Shown one piece after another: positions 1 through 7,542 of a DNA stretch of 55,455 nt (within the stretch, counting starts at the first letter, position 1; each line of letters begins with the position of its first letter). The translations under genes and the position numbers were made by a program. The notes beneath the pieces were generated by a model that worked only from the letters and a program-made list of their open reading frames with translations, ran no database searches and had not been told where the DNA came from. This stretch comes from Planctomycetota bacterium (GTDB lineage Bacteria; Planctomycetota; UBA1135; UBA2386): positions 1,414-56,868 of the forward strand of contig JAPYTD010000027.1 in the NCBI GenBank assembly GCA_029936315.1, read 5' to 3'.

Positions 1-642
1 GTCGAGATTACCGTAGGGCGATATGGGCTGCGGATGGGCGTTCCGACGCAGAAGGTCCGCGATTCTTCCTGCTTGCACCAAGTCCGGCTAGCGGTCGTAC
101 GCACGTTGGTCACCGTGCATCCGGCGATGCGCCCCGGGTTTTCCAGCGTCATTCGCATCTCGGATTTGCCGCCGACCCAGGCGATCCTGTTTGCGGGAGC
201 GTTGCTGGGCGATCGTGAGATGTTGTCGATCGGGCACGACTATCCTTCTCTGCGCAACCTCGACGGCACCTACTTGGCGCACTTCGGCGAAGACTGCCAG
301 ACGTTCTACGTTGCGCAGACCTCGGCAACAGAAATCAACTGTGGCTTCGGGGGCTATGGCTCGCAGCATCTCGGCATGCCGGAGTTCGGCTTTAGCCACG
401 TGCACTACACGGTTAACGATGTTGTCGGTTGCACGACCAACTCCTACCGGTTGTGTTGCACCGCCAATGCGTGGATCGCCGCCGTCTTGTGTGCGCGAAT
501 GATGGGGCTGGTTGACGAGTGGGCCCACCCGGCGTTGTTTGACTACACCGATCGCTACGTCACGAGCGAAACCAGTGGCTGGACCAGATCGTGGTCCACT
601 TGGTGCGGCGACATGTGGGATCAGTACCGGTCTCAGTTCTAG
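1..642 (+). CDS. C-terminal part of an unknown protein, cut by the window edge
   Basis: The frame is open from base 1 and ends with TAG at 642, so the real start lies outside the window; the ATG at 34 is probably internal. The visible 213 residues are Trp-, Tyr- and Cys-rich near the end (WTRSWSTWCGDMWDQYR) and have the composition of a folded protein. I do not recognise a family. The aromatic, GW-rich tail is reminiscent of secreted planctomycete hypotheticals of the heparinase or polysaccharide-processing type, but that is only an impression. The next gene begins about 75 bases downstream on the same strand. Confidence 0.6.
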   Translation, partial: VEITVGRYGLRMGVPTQKVRDSSCLHQVRLAVVRTLVTVHPAMRPGFSSVIRISDLPPTQAILFAGALLGDREMLSIGHDYPSLRNLDGTYLAHFGEDCQTFYVAQTSATEINCGFGGYGSQHLGMPEFGFSHVHYTVNDVVGCTTNSYRLCCTANAWIAAVLCARMMGLVDEWAHPALFDYTDRYVTSETSGWTRSWSTWCGDMWDQYRSQF

Positions 643-718
643 AACGATCACAGTTCCAAGTCGCCCAAGGCGGGGGCGCGCAATCCGCGGGCTGGCAGTA
701 TGGTATTGCGCCAAAGGC

Positions 719-2572
719 ATGCTTCGCCCCGCTCCCGCCCTCTCTCCCTTGATCGTGATCGCTGCGGCATGCGCTGCGATTTGGGGGATATGGAACTGGG
801 TTGTGTGGCTGCCGGACGAAACCAATCGTCTGCGCGACGATGCGTTCTACGAGTTCGTTTGGGCGGCGAATGTTGCTGCGGGCAACGGCCCCACCGTCAG
901 TGATGGCGTCGACACAAGCGGTGTGCAGTGGCTGTGGAGCATGCTGCTGGTGTTGGTTGCGTGGATCCATCCGCTGCTTCTGCCGACGGTCGCGCCGATG
1001 CTTGGCCTGGCATTCCACGCGGGCTCAGCACTGCTGATCTGGCGTCTGCCGCCTGACCGCCTGACCGGGATTTGTCTGGGGCTCTGTTGGCTCGGCCATC
1101 CGCTGCTGCTGCGTGAAGCCCAGAATGGCCAGGAAACCGCCATGGCGGTGTTCTTTGCAGTGAGCTTGTTTGTTGCCCGCCGTGCGCGCGAACGTGGCTT
1201 CGTACCATTGTCGTTGCTAGCCGTGTTGGCACGCAGTGACCTGCTCGGGTTGGTGGTCATGATGTCTTTCTGCCGGCAGCGCAAGTCGAGGACGTTGCGC
1301 GGTTGGCTATGGGCGCTGCCCGCGCCGGTGGTGGCGTTCTCGGTGCCGCTCGTCGCGAATCTCGCAACCAGTGGAACGTGGCTACCTGATTCCGCGTTGC
1401 CGATGGCCTGGTTGTTTCACACCAACCTAAGCGAGGCGACTGGCTACTGGTACAACGTCTGGTGGTTCAGTCGACCAGTCTTGCTGGGCGGCCCGTTTGC
1501 GATGGCCTCGGCCTTTGGGTTTGGGCTCGTCACCTTCCAGTTATTGCGCCCGTGGTGGCCCATGTCTCTGCGCGCGGTGCCAGCCGTGCTGGTTGGCGTC
1601 GCGAGTGCGCTGGGTGTCAACGACCTGTTGACCGTCGGCTGGGCGGCACTGTTGTTGGCGCTGTTCCCGGCGCAACGCATGCGCAGAATGCACAGCGAGT
1701 TGTTCGCGGTTTCGGTGGGTTTGTCGGCGATCATCGTGCTGCACTGGGCTCTGCGCTGGTACCCGCGCGACTATTACCTGGCGCCTGTTGTGCTCGCGGG
1801 GTTTGTCGCCATGACGCGGTTTGGTCGTTGGCGGCTCCTGTTACTGACGTTTGCCGTCGTGCAAATCCAGGACAGTTGGCGCGTCAAGCCCGAGCCGTTG
1901 GCCGGTCAGCAGGAGATGTCCTTGGCCGGGTTCCGCCTGCATGAAGTCGTGCCGGCTGGCGAACGCGTGGCATGCTTCAACAGCGGGCTGGTGACGTGGT
2001 GGTCAACCATCGTCGCGTCAGACGAAGAGAAGCGTCGCGTCGTGAATCTCGATGGGGTTGTTGATTCGCGTAGCTTCACGGCACTCAGAGACGGGCGTCT
2101 GTCGGAGTGGTTGGATGAGCAAGGCATCCGCTTCGTGCTCGACAGCCCGATCCAGTTCGAACTCGATCCGTCGGTGCCGCACGCGTGCGGCATGCACTTT
2201 GGTGGTGGCTTTGATCCGGCCAAAGACCTGGTCGAGGTGGCGCGCTTTGATGTTCCTGGCGTTTCAGGGGCTCATCCAAGGGCCGACAGCATGCGGCTCT
2301 ACTGGCGTCGTGGGCGCGGCGAGATGCCGGAACGCCCGGTGCCATTGGGCGAGATGCGGGTCGCAACGCCGAAGCGCTGGGCCAGTGCGCCGCCACCATA
2401 CCCATACCCGGATGTCTTGCTCTGGTGGGGGGCGAAGGTGGGTCAGCAACTCGTGTTCGTCTGCGAAGGGCAACGTCAAGTGCTCGCCGCCCCTGATGTC
2501 GAGACGGCGGTCTTGTTGCGTTTGGATAGGGCTGTCATCCGGCAGGGCACCGTCGAAATCGAGTCCCGCTGA
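719..2572 (+). CDS. Polytopic membrane protein, glycosyltransferase-like (PMT/ArnT style)
   Basis: From the ATG at 719 the protein has 617 residues. A longer frame exists upstream but would overlap the previous gene, and the first hydrophobic helix begins right after MLRPAPALSPL, so 719 is preferred. It has about ten hydrophobic segments in the first 400 residues, an acidic pair (RDDAFY) after the first helix as in GT-C fold lipid-linked sugar transferases, and a soluble C-terminal domain of about 200 residues. A membrane glycosyltransferase using a polyprenyl-phosphate sugar is the best guess; other multi-pass envelope proteins remain possible. It is followed by fbp after about 50 bases. Confidence 0.65.
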   Translation: MLRPAPALSPLIVIAAACAAIWGIWNWVVWLPDETNRLRDDAFYEFVWAANVAAGNGPTVSDGVDTSGVQWLWSMLLVLVAWIHPLLLPTVAPMLGLAFHAGSALLIWRLPPDRLTGICLGLCWLGHPLLLREAQNGQETAMAVFFAVSLFVARRARERGFVPLSLLAVLARSDLLGLVVMMSFCRQRKSRTLRGWLWALPAPVVAFSVPLVANLATSGTWLPDSALPMAWLFHTNLSEATGYWYNVWWFSRPVLLGGPFAMASAFGFGLVTFQLLRPWWPMSLRAVPAVLVGVASALGVNDLLTVGWAALLLALFPAQRMRRMHSELFAVSVGLSAIIVLHWALRWYPRDYYLAPVVLAGFVAMTRFGRWRLLLLTFAVVQIQDSWRVKPEPLAGQQEMSLAGFRLHEVVPAGERVACFNSGLVTWWSTIVASDEEKRRVVNLDGVVDSRSFTALRDGRLSEWLDEQGIRFVLDSPIQFELDPSVPHACGMHFGGGFDPAKDLVEVARFDVPGVSGAHPRADSMRLYWRRGRGEMPERPVPLGEMRVATPKRWASAPPPYPYPDVLLWWGAKVGQQLVFVCEGQRQVLAAPDVETAVLLRLDRAVIRQGTVEIESR

Positions 2573-2620
2573 GCCAAGCTTGGCCTGTTGGCCCGATTGC
2601 GCTTAACTACCGAGAAGCCC

Positions 2621-3607
2621 ATGAACCGCTTCACGATTAGCGAACAGTTCTTCATCGACCAGGCAAGCGCCTCGGCCTCTGGCGGATTGTCGACCGTACT
2701 CAACCGTCTGACCCTCGTCGCTCGCATGCTCGCCAGCGAGATCATGCGCGCCGGCTTCGTCGGCAAGCTCGGCTATACCGGCACCAGCAACGTGCAGGGC
2801 GAGGAAGTGCGCGAGCTCGATGTCATCAGCAACGACACGACGCTGCAGGTGTTTGAGAACATGCCAATGGTCGCTGCGATCGCTAGCGAAGAGATGGAAG
2901 ACATGTACGTCTTTCCCGATGGGGAGAACGGCAAGTATCTGATCGCAATCGATCCGCTCGATGGCTCGGGTAACGTCGACATCGCCGGCCAGATGGGCAC
3001 GATCTTCGGGATCTACAAGCGACCCGAGGTTGGCAAGCCCGTAACGGTCGAAGAGTTTTACCAGTCCGGCCGCAACATCGTCGCCGCCGGCTACGTGTTG
3101 TACGGGCCGTGTACGATGATGGTCTACTCGGCCGGCGGCCCGGTAAATGGCTTCACCCTCGATCGCTCAATCGGCACGTTCTTCTTGACGCATCCCGACC
3201 TCAAGATCCCGGAGGGCGTTGGCGCCTACTCGGTCAACGAAGCCAACGAAACCAAGTGGGACGACAAGACCCAGGCAATGGTCGAGACCTTCCGTCGCCA
3301 GCAAGCCGACGTCGGCAAGCGTTCGGCTCGCTACGTAGGTGCGTTGGTGGGGGACTTCCATCGCACGCTGCTCAAGGGCGGCATCTACATGTATCCCGGC
3401 GAAGTCGAGAAGCCGAATGGCAAGCTGCGCCTGCTTTACGAGAACGCCCCGCTCGCCTTCATCTGCGAACGCGCCGGTGGTGCTGCCAGCAATGGCGTGA
3501 TGCCGATCCTCGATATTGTGCCGACCGGCCTGCACCAGCGCACGCCGCTGTTCTTGGGTAGCAAGGGCGATGTCGAAGAGGCCGTGCGTCGCATGGGCAA
3601 GGCGTAG
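2621..3607 (+). CDS. fbp: Fructose-1,6-bisphosphatase class I
   Basis: Hydrolyses fructose 1,6-bisphosphate to fructose 6-phosphate in cytosolic gluconeogenesis and, in autotrophs, the Calvin cycle. The 328-residue product has the class I hallmarks: the ASEEME metal-binding stretch near residues 88-93, DPLDGSGN at 111-118 (metal and phosphate binding), and a C-terminal region with YENAPLAFICERAGG. Length is normal for the family. A TTG-initiated extension begins at 2588, but the ATG at 2621 matches the usual N-terminus just before the first helix. Together with pckA and acs in this window it points to gluconeogenic growth. Confidence 0.95.
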   Translation: MNRFTISEQFFIDQASASASGGLSTVLNRLTLVARMLASEIMRAGFVGKLGYTGTSNVQGEEVRELDVISNDTTLQVFENMPMVAAIASEEMEDMYVFPDGENGKYLIAIDPLDGSGNVDIAGQMGTIFGIYKRPEVGKPVTVEEFYQSGRNIVAAGYVLYGPCTMMVYSAGGPVNGFTLDRSIGTFFLTHPDLKIPEGVGAYSVNEANETKWDDKTQAMVETFRRQQADVGKRSARYVGALVGDFHRTLLKGGIYMYPGEVEKPNGKLRLLYENAPLAFICERAGGAASNGVMPILDIVPTGLHQRTPLFLGSKGDVEEAVRRMGKA

Positions 3608-3751
3608 GGCCGCAACACGTTACTTCAGGCGCTGCGTCAGTCGGAAGCGTGCTTCGACCATGTAAGAGTCAGGAACGCTGCCGCTGCGATACGCATGGTT
3701 CGCAGTATCCGCTGCCGTGGTCCCTACCGCAACGCAGTCAGAATGGGCCTG

Positions 3752-3773
3752 CCGCGCAGCAAGTGCTGCGCGG
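3752..3773. terminator. Hairpin between convergent fbp and kelch genes
   Basis: A perfect 9-bp inverted repeat, CCGCGCAGC and GCTGCGCGG, encloses a 4-base AAGT loop. It lies in the 191-bp gap between the convergent stops of fbp and the kelch gene. No T-tract follows on either strand, so it may terminate only weakly or with Rho. The rest of the gap shows nothing recognisable. Confidence 0.5.
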
Positions 3774-3798
3774 GGTCGGATCCCTTGGTCACTTGGCG

Positions 3799-5157
3799 CT
3801 ATTGGCCGATGACCGCGCGGCCACCGCGAGTCGCACCTAGGAAGGTAAGGTCCGGCACGAAGTCAGTCACGATACCCTGGCAGTAGAGCGACAGGTTGAT
3901 CAGGCTGATCTGGTTCGGGATCGCGAAGCCGAACTGCGCGAGGCCACCCGTGACGAGCGTGACTTCGAGCGCGTCCGCGCTGGCCAGCAAGCCACAGCCA
4001 GGAAGACCAACAGATGCGAGGTCGAGCGGCAGCGGCAAGCCGTTCCACACCGTGTTCGATGCGCCAAGCACCACGATGACGGTCTGAGCTGCGCCGAGGT
4101 TGCTGAAGCCAAGGTCCAGCGTCGTGCCGATGTTCGGCACCGTGCCCGTGAGGCCTGGCGTGCCGTTGGCGGTATCGCAACCGGAGCCATACAGGGTGAA
4201 CGTGCCGGCGGTGTCGCCGGTCAGCTCCCACGTTTCGTCGAGGAACGCACCGCCAAAGCCACCGAAGATCACGAAGCGCTTGCGCAGCGAGTCGTAGCCG
4301 GAGAGCGCTTCGGTCGTCGCCGTCGGTACGGTGACCTGGGGGGAGAGCACCCAATCGTTACCCGAGTACTCGTAGGTCTCGGTCTGGGCGATCGAGCCGT
4401 CGAAGCCGCCGTAGTAGACACTGCGGCTGCGCTGCGAGTCGTATTCCATCATGCCGCGGAAGCGCGGCGTCGGGCTCACGGCGGGGGCCATCTCGACCCA
4501 GTCGTTGCCGTCGTATTGCCACGTGTCGCCGTAGATCACGCCGATGCTCTCGTCGCAGCCACCAAACAGGATGGTGCGGCCGAGGCTTGCGTCGTAGACC
4601 ATGCCCATCTCTTCGCGCGCGAGCGGCGAGTTGAGGGTCGCCTTTTGGGTCCAGGTCGAGCCGCTGAGCTCCCAGGTTTCGTTATTGGGCCCTGTCAAGT
4701 TGCGGCCGCCGAACAATACGACGACATCGCGCTGCGAGTCGTAGCACATGCCGTAAAGGAATCGTGCACTGGGCGCGCCGACGGTCGGGAGCGTTGTCCA
4801 GTTCGAACCGTTCCACTCGACGGTCTCGCTCGACAGGCTGTTGATGGTCGGCGAGCGGCCACCAAACGTGACCAGCTTGTTGCTGACCGTGTTTGAGACA
4901 ATTCGGTGGCCCCAGCGCCCTGCCGCGGTCGCCGGCTGCGGCGCCCAGAGGCCGTTGAAGGTCCACGTGTCGCTCAGTACCTGGCTCGGGGTTGCGGACA
5001 AACCTCCGTACAGAACCATGCGATTGGTGGACTCGTGGAAGGCCATGGCGCCCGCCCGCCTCGATGTCGGCTTGAAGGGCGTGGTCACCTGCTGCCATTG
5101 AGCGGGCAGCGTGGCGGCGAAGAGGGTCAGCAGTGGAATTAGCTTGGTGGGTCGCAT
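3799..5157 (-). CDS. Secreted kelch-repeat protein with planctomycete C-terminal domain
   Basis: A signal peptide (MRPTKLIPLLTLFAATLPAQ) precedes about six kelch-like blades, each with a hydrophobic strand followed by FGG or YGG and then an ETWE/DTW motif (for example VVVLFGG, RTILFGG, RFVIFGG). These should form a beta-propeller. The last 120 residues start at GSGCDTANGTPGL and form a separate beta-rich domain that recurs at the C-terminus of many secreted proteins in this group of planctomycetes, where it may serve as a sorting or surface domain; that role is inference. An ATG at 5172 is an alternative start; 5157 gives the best signal peptide. No enzymatic residues are apparent. Confidence 0.8.
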   Translation of the reverse strand: MRPTKLIPLLTLFAATLPAQWQQVTTPFKPTSRRAGAMAFHESTNRMVLYGGLSATPSQVLSDTWTFNGLWAPQPATAAGRWGHRIVSNTVSNKLVTFGGRSPTINSLSSETVEWNGSNWTTLPTVGAPSARFLYGMCYDSQRDVVVLFGGRNLTGPNNETWELSGSTWTQKATLNSPLAREEMGMVYDASLGRTILFGGCDESIGVIYGDTWQYDGNDWVEMAPAVSPTPRFRGMMEYDSQRSRSVYYGGFDGSIAQTETYEYSGNDWVLSPQVTVPTATTEALSGYDSLRKRFVIFGGFGGAFLDETWELTGDTAGTFTLYGSGCDTANGTPGLTGTVPNIGTTLDLGFSNLGAAQTVIVVLGASNTVWNGLPLPLDLASVGLPGCGLLASADALEVTLVTGGLAQFGFAIPNQISLINLSLYCQGIVTDFVPDLTFLGATRGGRAVIGQ

Positions 5158-5261
5158 AGGTCGATTCGGCATCGGCGCGGAGGGGTGTTCCTGACCGGGT
5201 TGTGCATAGGAATCTAGCCCAGACATGGCGCTGCTGCCTACCAGCTATGCAGAATGTACTC

Positions 5262-5981
5262 ATGCCAGAATCTGTTGAGTTGATCCAGGTGACGTTGCGG
5301 TGCTTTGCTTCGGTGAGAGAGACCCTTGGCACCGACGTAATGCAGGTAGAGCTGCCAGTTGGCACGACCATTCACGGTCTACGGAAAATGCTGGGGGATC
5401 AGCATCCCGCGCTGCTTCGGCTGCCGTTGGCGTTTGCCGTCAACCGGGACTACGCCCGTGCCGAGTCCGTGCTGCAGAATGGCGATGAGGTTGCGTTCAT
5501 CCCGCCGATCAGCGGCGGCTCGGGCAAGAAGGAGCTGTATCGCTTCGATCTGGTTGACGGGGTCATTGATCCGCGCGGTCTCGAGTCCGAATGCCGGACC
5601 GATGCAGACGGCGCAGTGGTGACGTTTTCGGGCGTGACCCGCAACCACAACGAAGGCGCCGAAGTGTTGTCGTTGCGTTACGAGACCTACACCGAGATGG
5701 CGCAGCGCGTCATGTGCGGAATCTTCGAGGAGGCCGTCAAACGTTTTCCGATCACGCGCGCCCGCGTCGTGCATCGCTTGGGTGAGGTGCCGGTCGGCGA
5801 AGCTTCGGTCGTCGTGGTCGTCGCGTCGCCACACCGTGGCCCGGCGTTTGAATCGTGCCAGTTCTTGATGGATCGGCTCAAGAACGAGGTGCCGATCTGG
5901 AAGCGCGAGAAGCTGAAGGACGGCGATGGCGAACGTTGGGTGGGGGACTTGCCGAAGTTGGGCGATCAGGAACCGGGCTGA
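5262..5981 (+). CDS. moaD-moaE: MoaD-MoaE fusion, molybdopterin synthase
   Basis: Both subunits of molybdopterin synthase occur in one 239-residue chain. Residues 1-86 are a MoaD ubiquitin-like fold ending in VAFIPPISGG. Residues from about 92 are MoaE, with VTFSGVTRNHNEG, the SLRYETYTEMA stretch, VHRLGEVPVGEASVVVVVASPHR, and PIWKREK containing the catalytic lysines. MoaD must normally expose its C-terminal Gly-Gly to become thiocarboxylated; here Gly85-Gly86 is internal, so cleavage after Gly86 would be needed, as described for mycobacterial MoaX. The ATG at 5247 is an alternative start. No other molybdenum cofactor gene lies nearby. It is divergent from the kelch gene. Confidence 0.9.
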   Translation: MPESVELIQVTLRCFASVRETLGTDVMQVELPVGTTIHGLRKMLGDQHPALLRLPLAFAVNRDYARAESVLQNGDEVAFIPPISGGSGKKELYRFDLVDGVIDPRGLESECRTDADGAVVTFSGVTRNHNEGAEVLSLRYETYTEMAQRVMCGIFEEAVKRFPITRARVVHRLGEVPVGEASVVVVVASPHRGPAFESCQFLMDRLKNEVPIWKREKLKDGDGERWVGDLPKLGDQEPG

Positions 5982-6045
5982 TCCCTTCGCCGTTGGTGGT
6001 CCGTCCTGTGGTTTGGGCGGCGATCACGCTACAACGGTGCCCCGT

Positions 6046-7539
6046 ATGAAGATCCGCCATGTCTCGTCCGCGGCCGCGAGCCGCGGAGACGCCGTGTTCG
6101 TCCTCGCTCCCGATGGTCGCATTGATGCTGGAGGGTCTCTTGCTGATGCGCTGAAGAACGCTAAAGCAACCGGCGACCTGAGTTCCGATTTCCGTTCGGT
6201 TCAGGTCTTCCATCAAGCCAGGCGCTCCGGCTGCAAACGCCTCGGCGTCGTCGGCATTGGCAAGCCAACCGAGGTCACGACCGAGCGTCTGCGCCGGGTC
6301 GCGGCGATGGCACAGGGTCGCGCGGCCGCCCACGAGGTCGCGCAGTTTTCGTTGGTCGTGCCGGCAAACGTGATCAAGAAGGCCAAGCCGCTCGCCGCTG
6401 GCATGGCGATCGCCGAAGGCATTGTGCTGGGGGCCTACAAGTACCAGGCGCCGGCCAAGAAGCCGGCCAAGAAGGCGCACGCCGTGCAGGCGCGGGTTGC
6501 GGCTCACGGACTGAGCAAGGCGCACGAAGCGGAGTTTGCGCGCGGCCTGCAACTTGGCGCAAAGTCGGCCCAAGGTGCCGTGTTCGCTCGCGACCTCGAG
6601 AACCAACCCGCCAACATCCTGACGCCGACGGCGATGGCGAAGGCCGCTAAGAAGCTCACCGGTGGTCGCCTCACCGTGAAGGTGCTCGACGAGAAGGCGA
6701 TGGCCAAGCTCAAGATGGGCGCGTTGCTGGGCGTTTCGCGCGGCAGCGTCGAGCCGGCGAAGTTGATTGTGTTCGAATACAAGACGCCCGGTGCCAAGGG
6801 CAACGTCTGCGTCATCGGCAAGGGCCTGACGTTCGACAGTGGCGGCATCAGCATCAAGCCGGCGGGCCGCATGGATGAGATGCGCTACGACATGTGTGGC
6901 GCCGGCGCGGTCATGGGTTTGTTCCATGCGCTCAGCAACGGCGCACTCGGCAGCTACAAGCCGAAGCGCAACATCATCGGGATCATCGCTGCCGCGGAGA
7001 ACATGCCCGACGCCGATGCGCAACGTCCCGGTGACGTCGTCACCGCGATGGATGGGCATACGATCGAGGTGCTCAATACCGACGCCGAAGGTCGCCTGGT
7101 GCTCGCTGACGCGATCTGCTACGCGAAGAAGTTCTACAAGCCCAAGAAGATGTGTGACCTCGCGACGCTGACCGGCGCCGTCGTCGTTGCGCTCGGCCAC
7201 GAGATGGCCGGTATCATGGGCTCGGACCAGAAGCTTATCGATGAGCTGAAGGCCGCCGGCGACGTTGCCGACGAGCCGCTGTGGCAGTTGCCGCTGTGGC
7301 AGTGCCACAAGGATCAGGTGAAGAGCCGCTTCGCAGATCTTGCCAACATCAACTCGCCGGCGCACGGCAATGGCTCGACGGCCGGCGGTGCATTCTTGAG
7401 TTACTTCGCCGGCGATACGCCGTGGGCGCACCTCGATATCGCTGGTGCTTCCTACGGTGGCTTGGCGAAGGACTACTACAAGAGCGGCGCGACCGGCACG
7501 GCGGTGCGCACGCTGCTGCACTGGATCCGCGGGCTGTAG
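6046..7539 (+). CDS. pepA: Leucyl aminopeptidase, M17 family
   Basis: A cytosolic dizinc exopeptidase that removes N-terminal residues from peptides. The 497-residue protein shows the M17 active-site blocks: GKGLTFDSGG near residue 260 with the metal-binding Lys and Asp, then MRYDMCGAG, and the signature NTDAEGRL near residue 344. The start at ATG 6046 places MKIRHV at the N-terminus, and upstream in-frame codons overlap the end of the MoaD-MoaE gene. The N-terminal third is the usual variable macro-like domain, with a Lys/Ala/Pro-rich linker (PAKKPAKKA) before the catalytic part. It ends three bases from the convergent metallophosphoesterase gene. Confidence 0.95.
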   Translation: MKIRHVSSAAASRGDAVFVLAPDGRIDAGGSLADALKNAKATGDLSSDFRSVQVFHQARRSGCKRLGVVGIGKPTEVTTERLRRVAAMAQGRAAAHEVAQFSLVVPANVIKKAKPLAAGMAIAEGIVLGAYKYQAPAKKPAKKAHAVQARVAAHGLSKAHEAEFARGLQLGAKSAQGAVFARDLENQPANILTPTAMAKAAKKLTGGRLTVKVLDEKAMAKLKMGALLGVSRGSVEPAKLIVFEYKTPGAKGNVCVIGKGLTFDSGGISIKPAGRMDEMRYDMCGAGAVMGLFHALSNGALGSYKPKRNIIGIIAAAENMPDADAQRPGDVVTAMDGHTIEVLNTDAEGRLVLADAICYAKKFYKPKKMCDLATLTGAVVVALGHEMAGIMGSDQKLIDELKAAGDVADEPLWQLPLWQCHKDQVKSRFADLANINSPAHGNGSTAGGAFLSYFAGDTPWAHLDIAGASYGGLAKDYYKSGATGTAVRTLLHWIRGL

Positions 7540-7542
7540 CGG

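Noticed and set aside
5878-7521. Long open frame antisense to pepA
   Set aside because: Typical GC-rich antisense shadow of a confident gene, with no recognisable domain.
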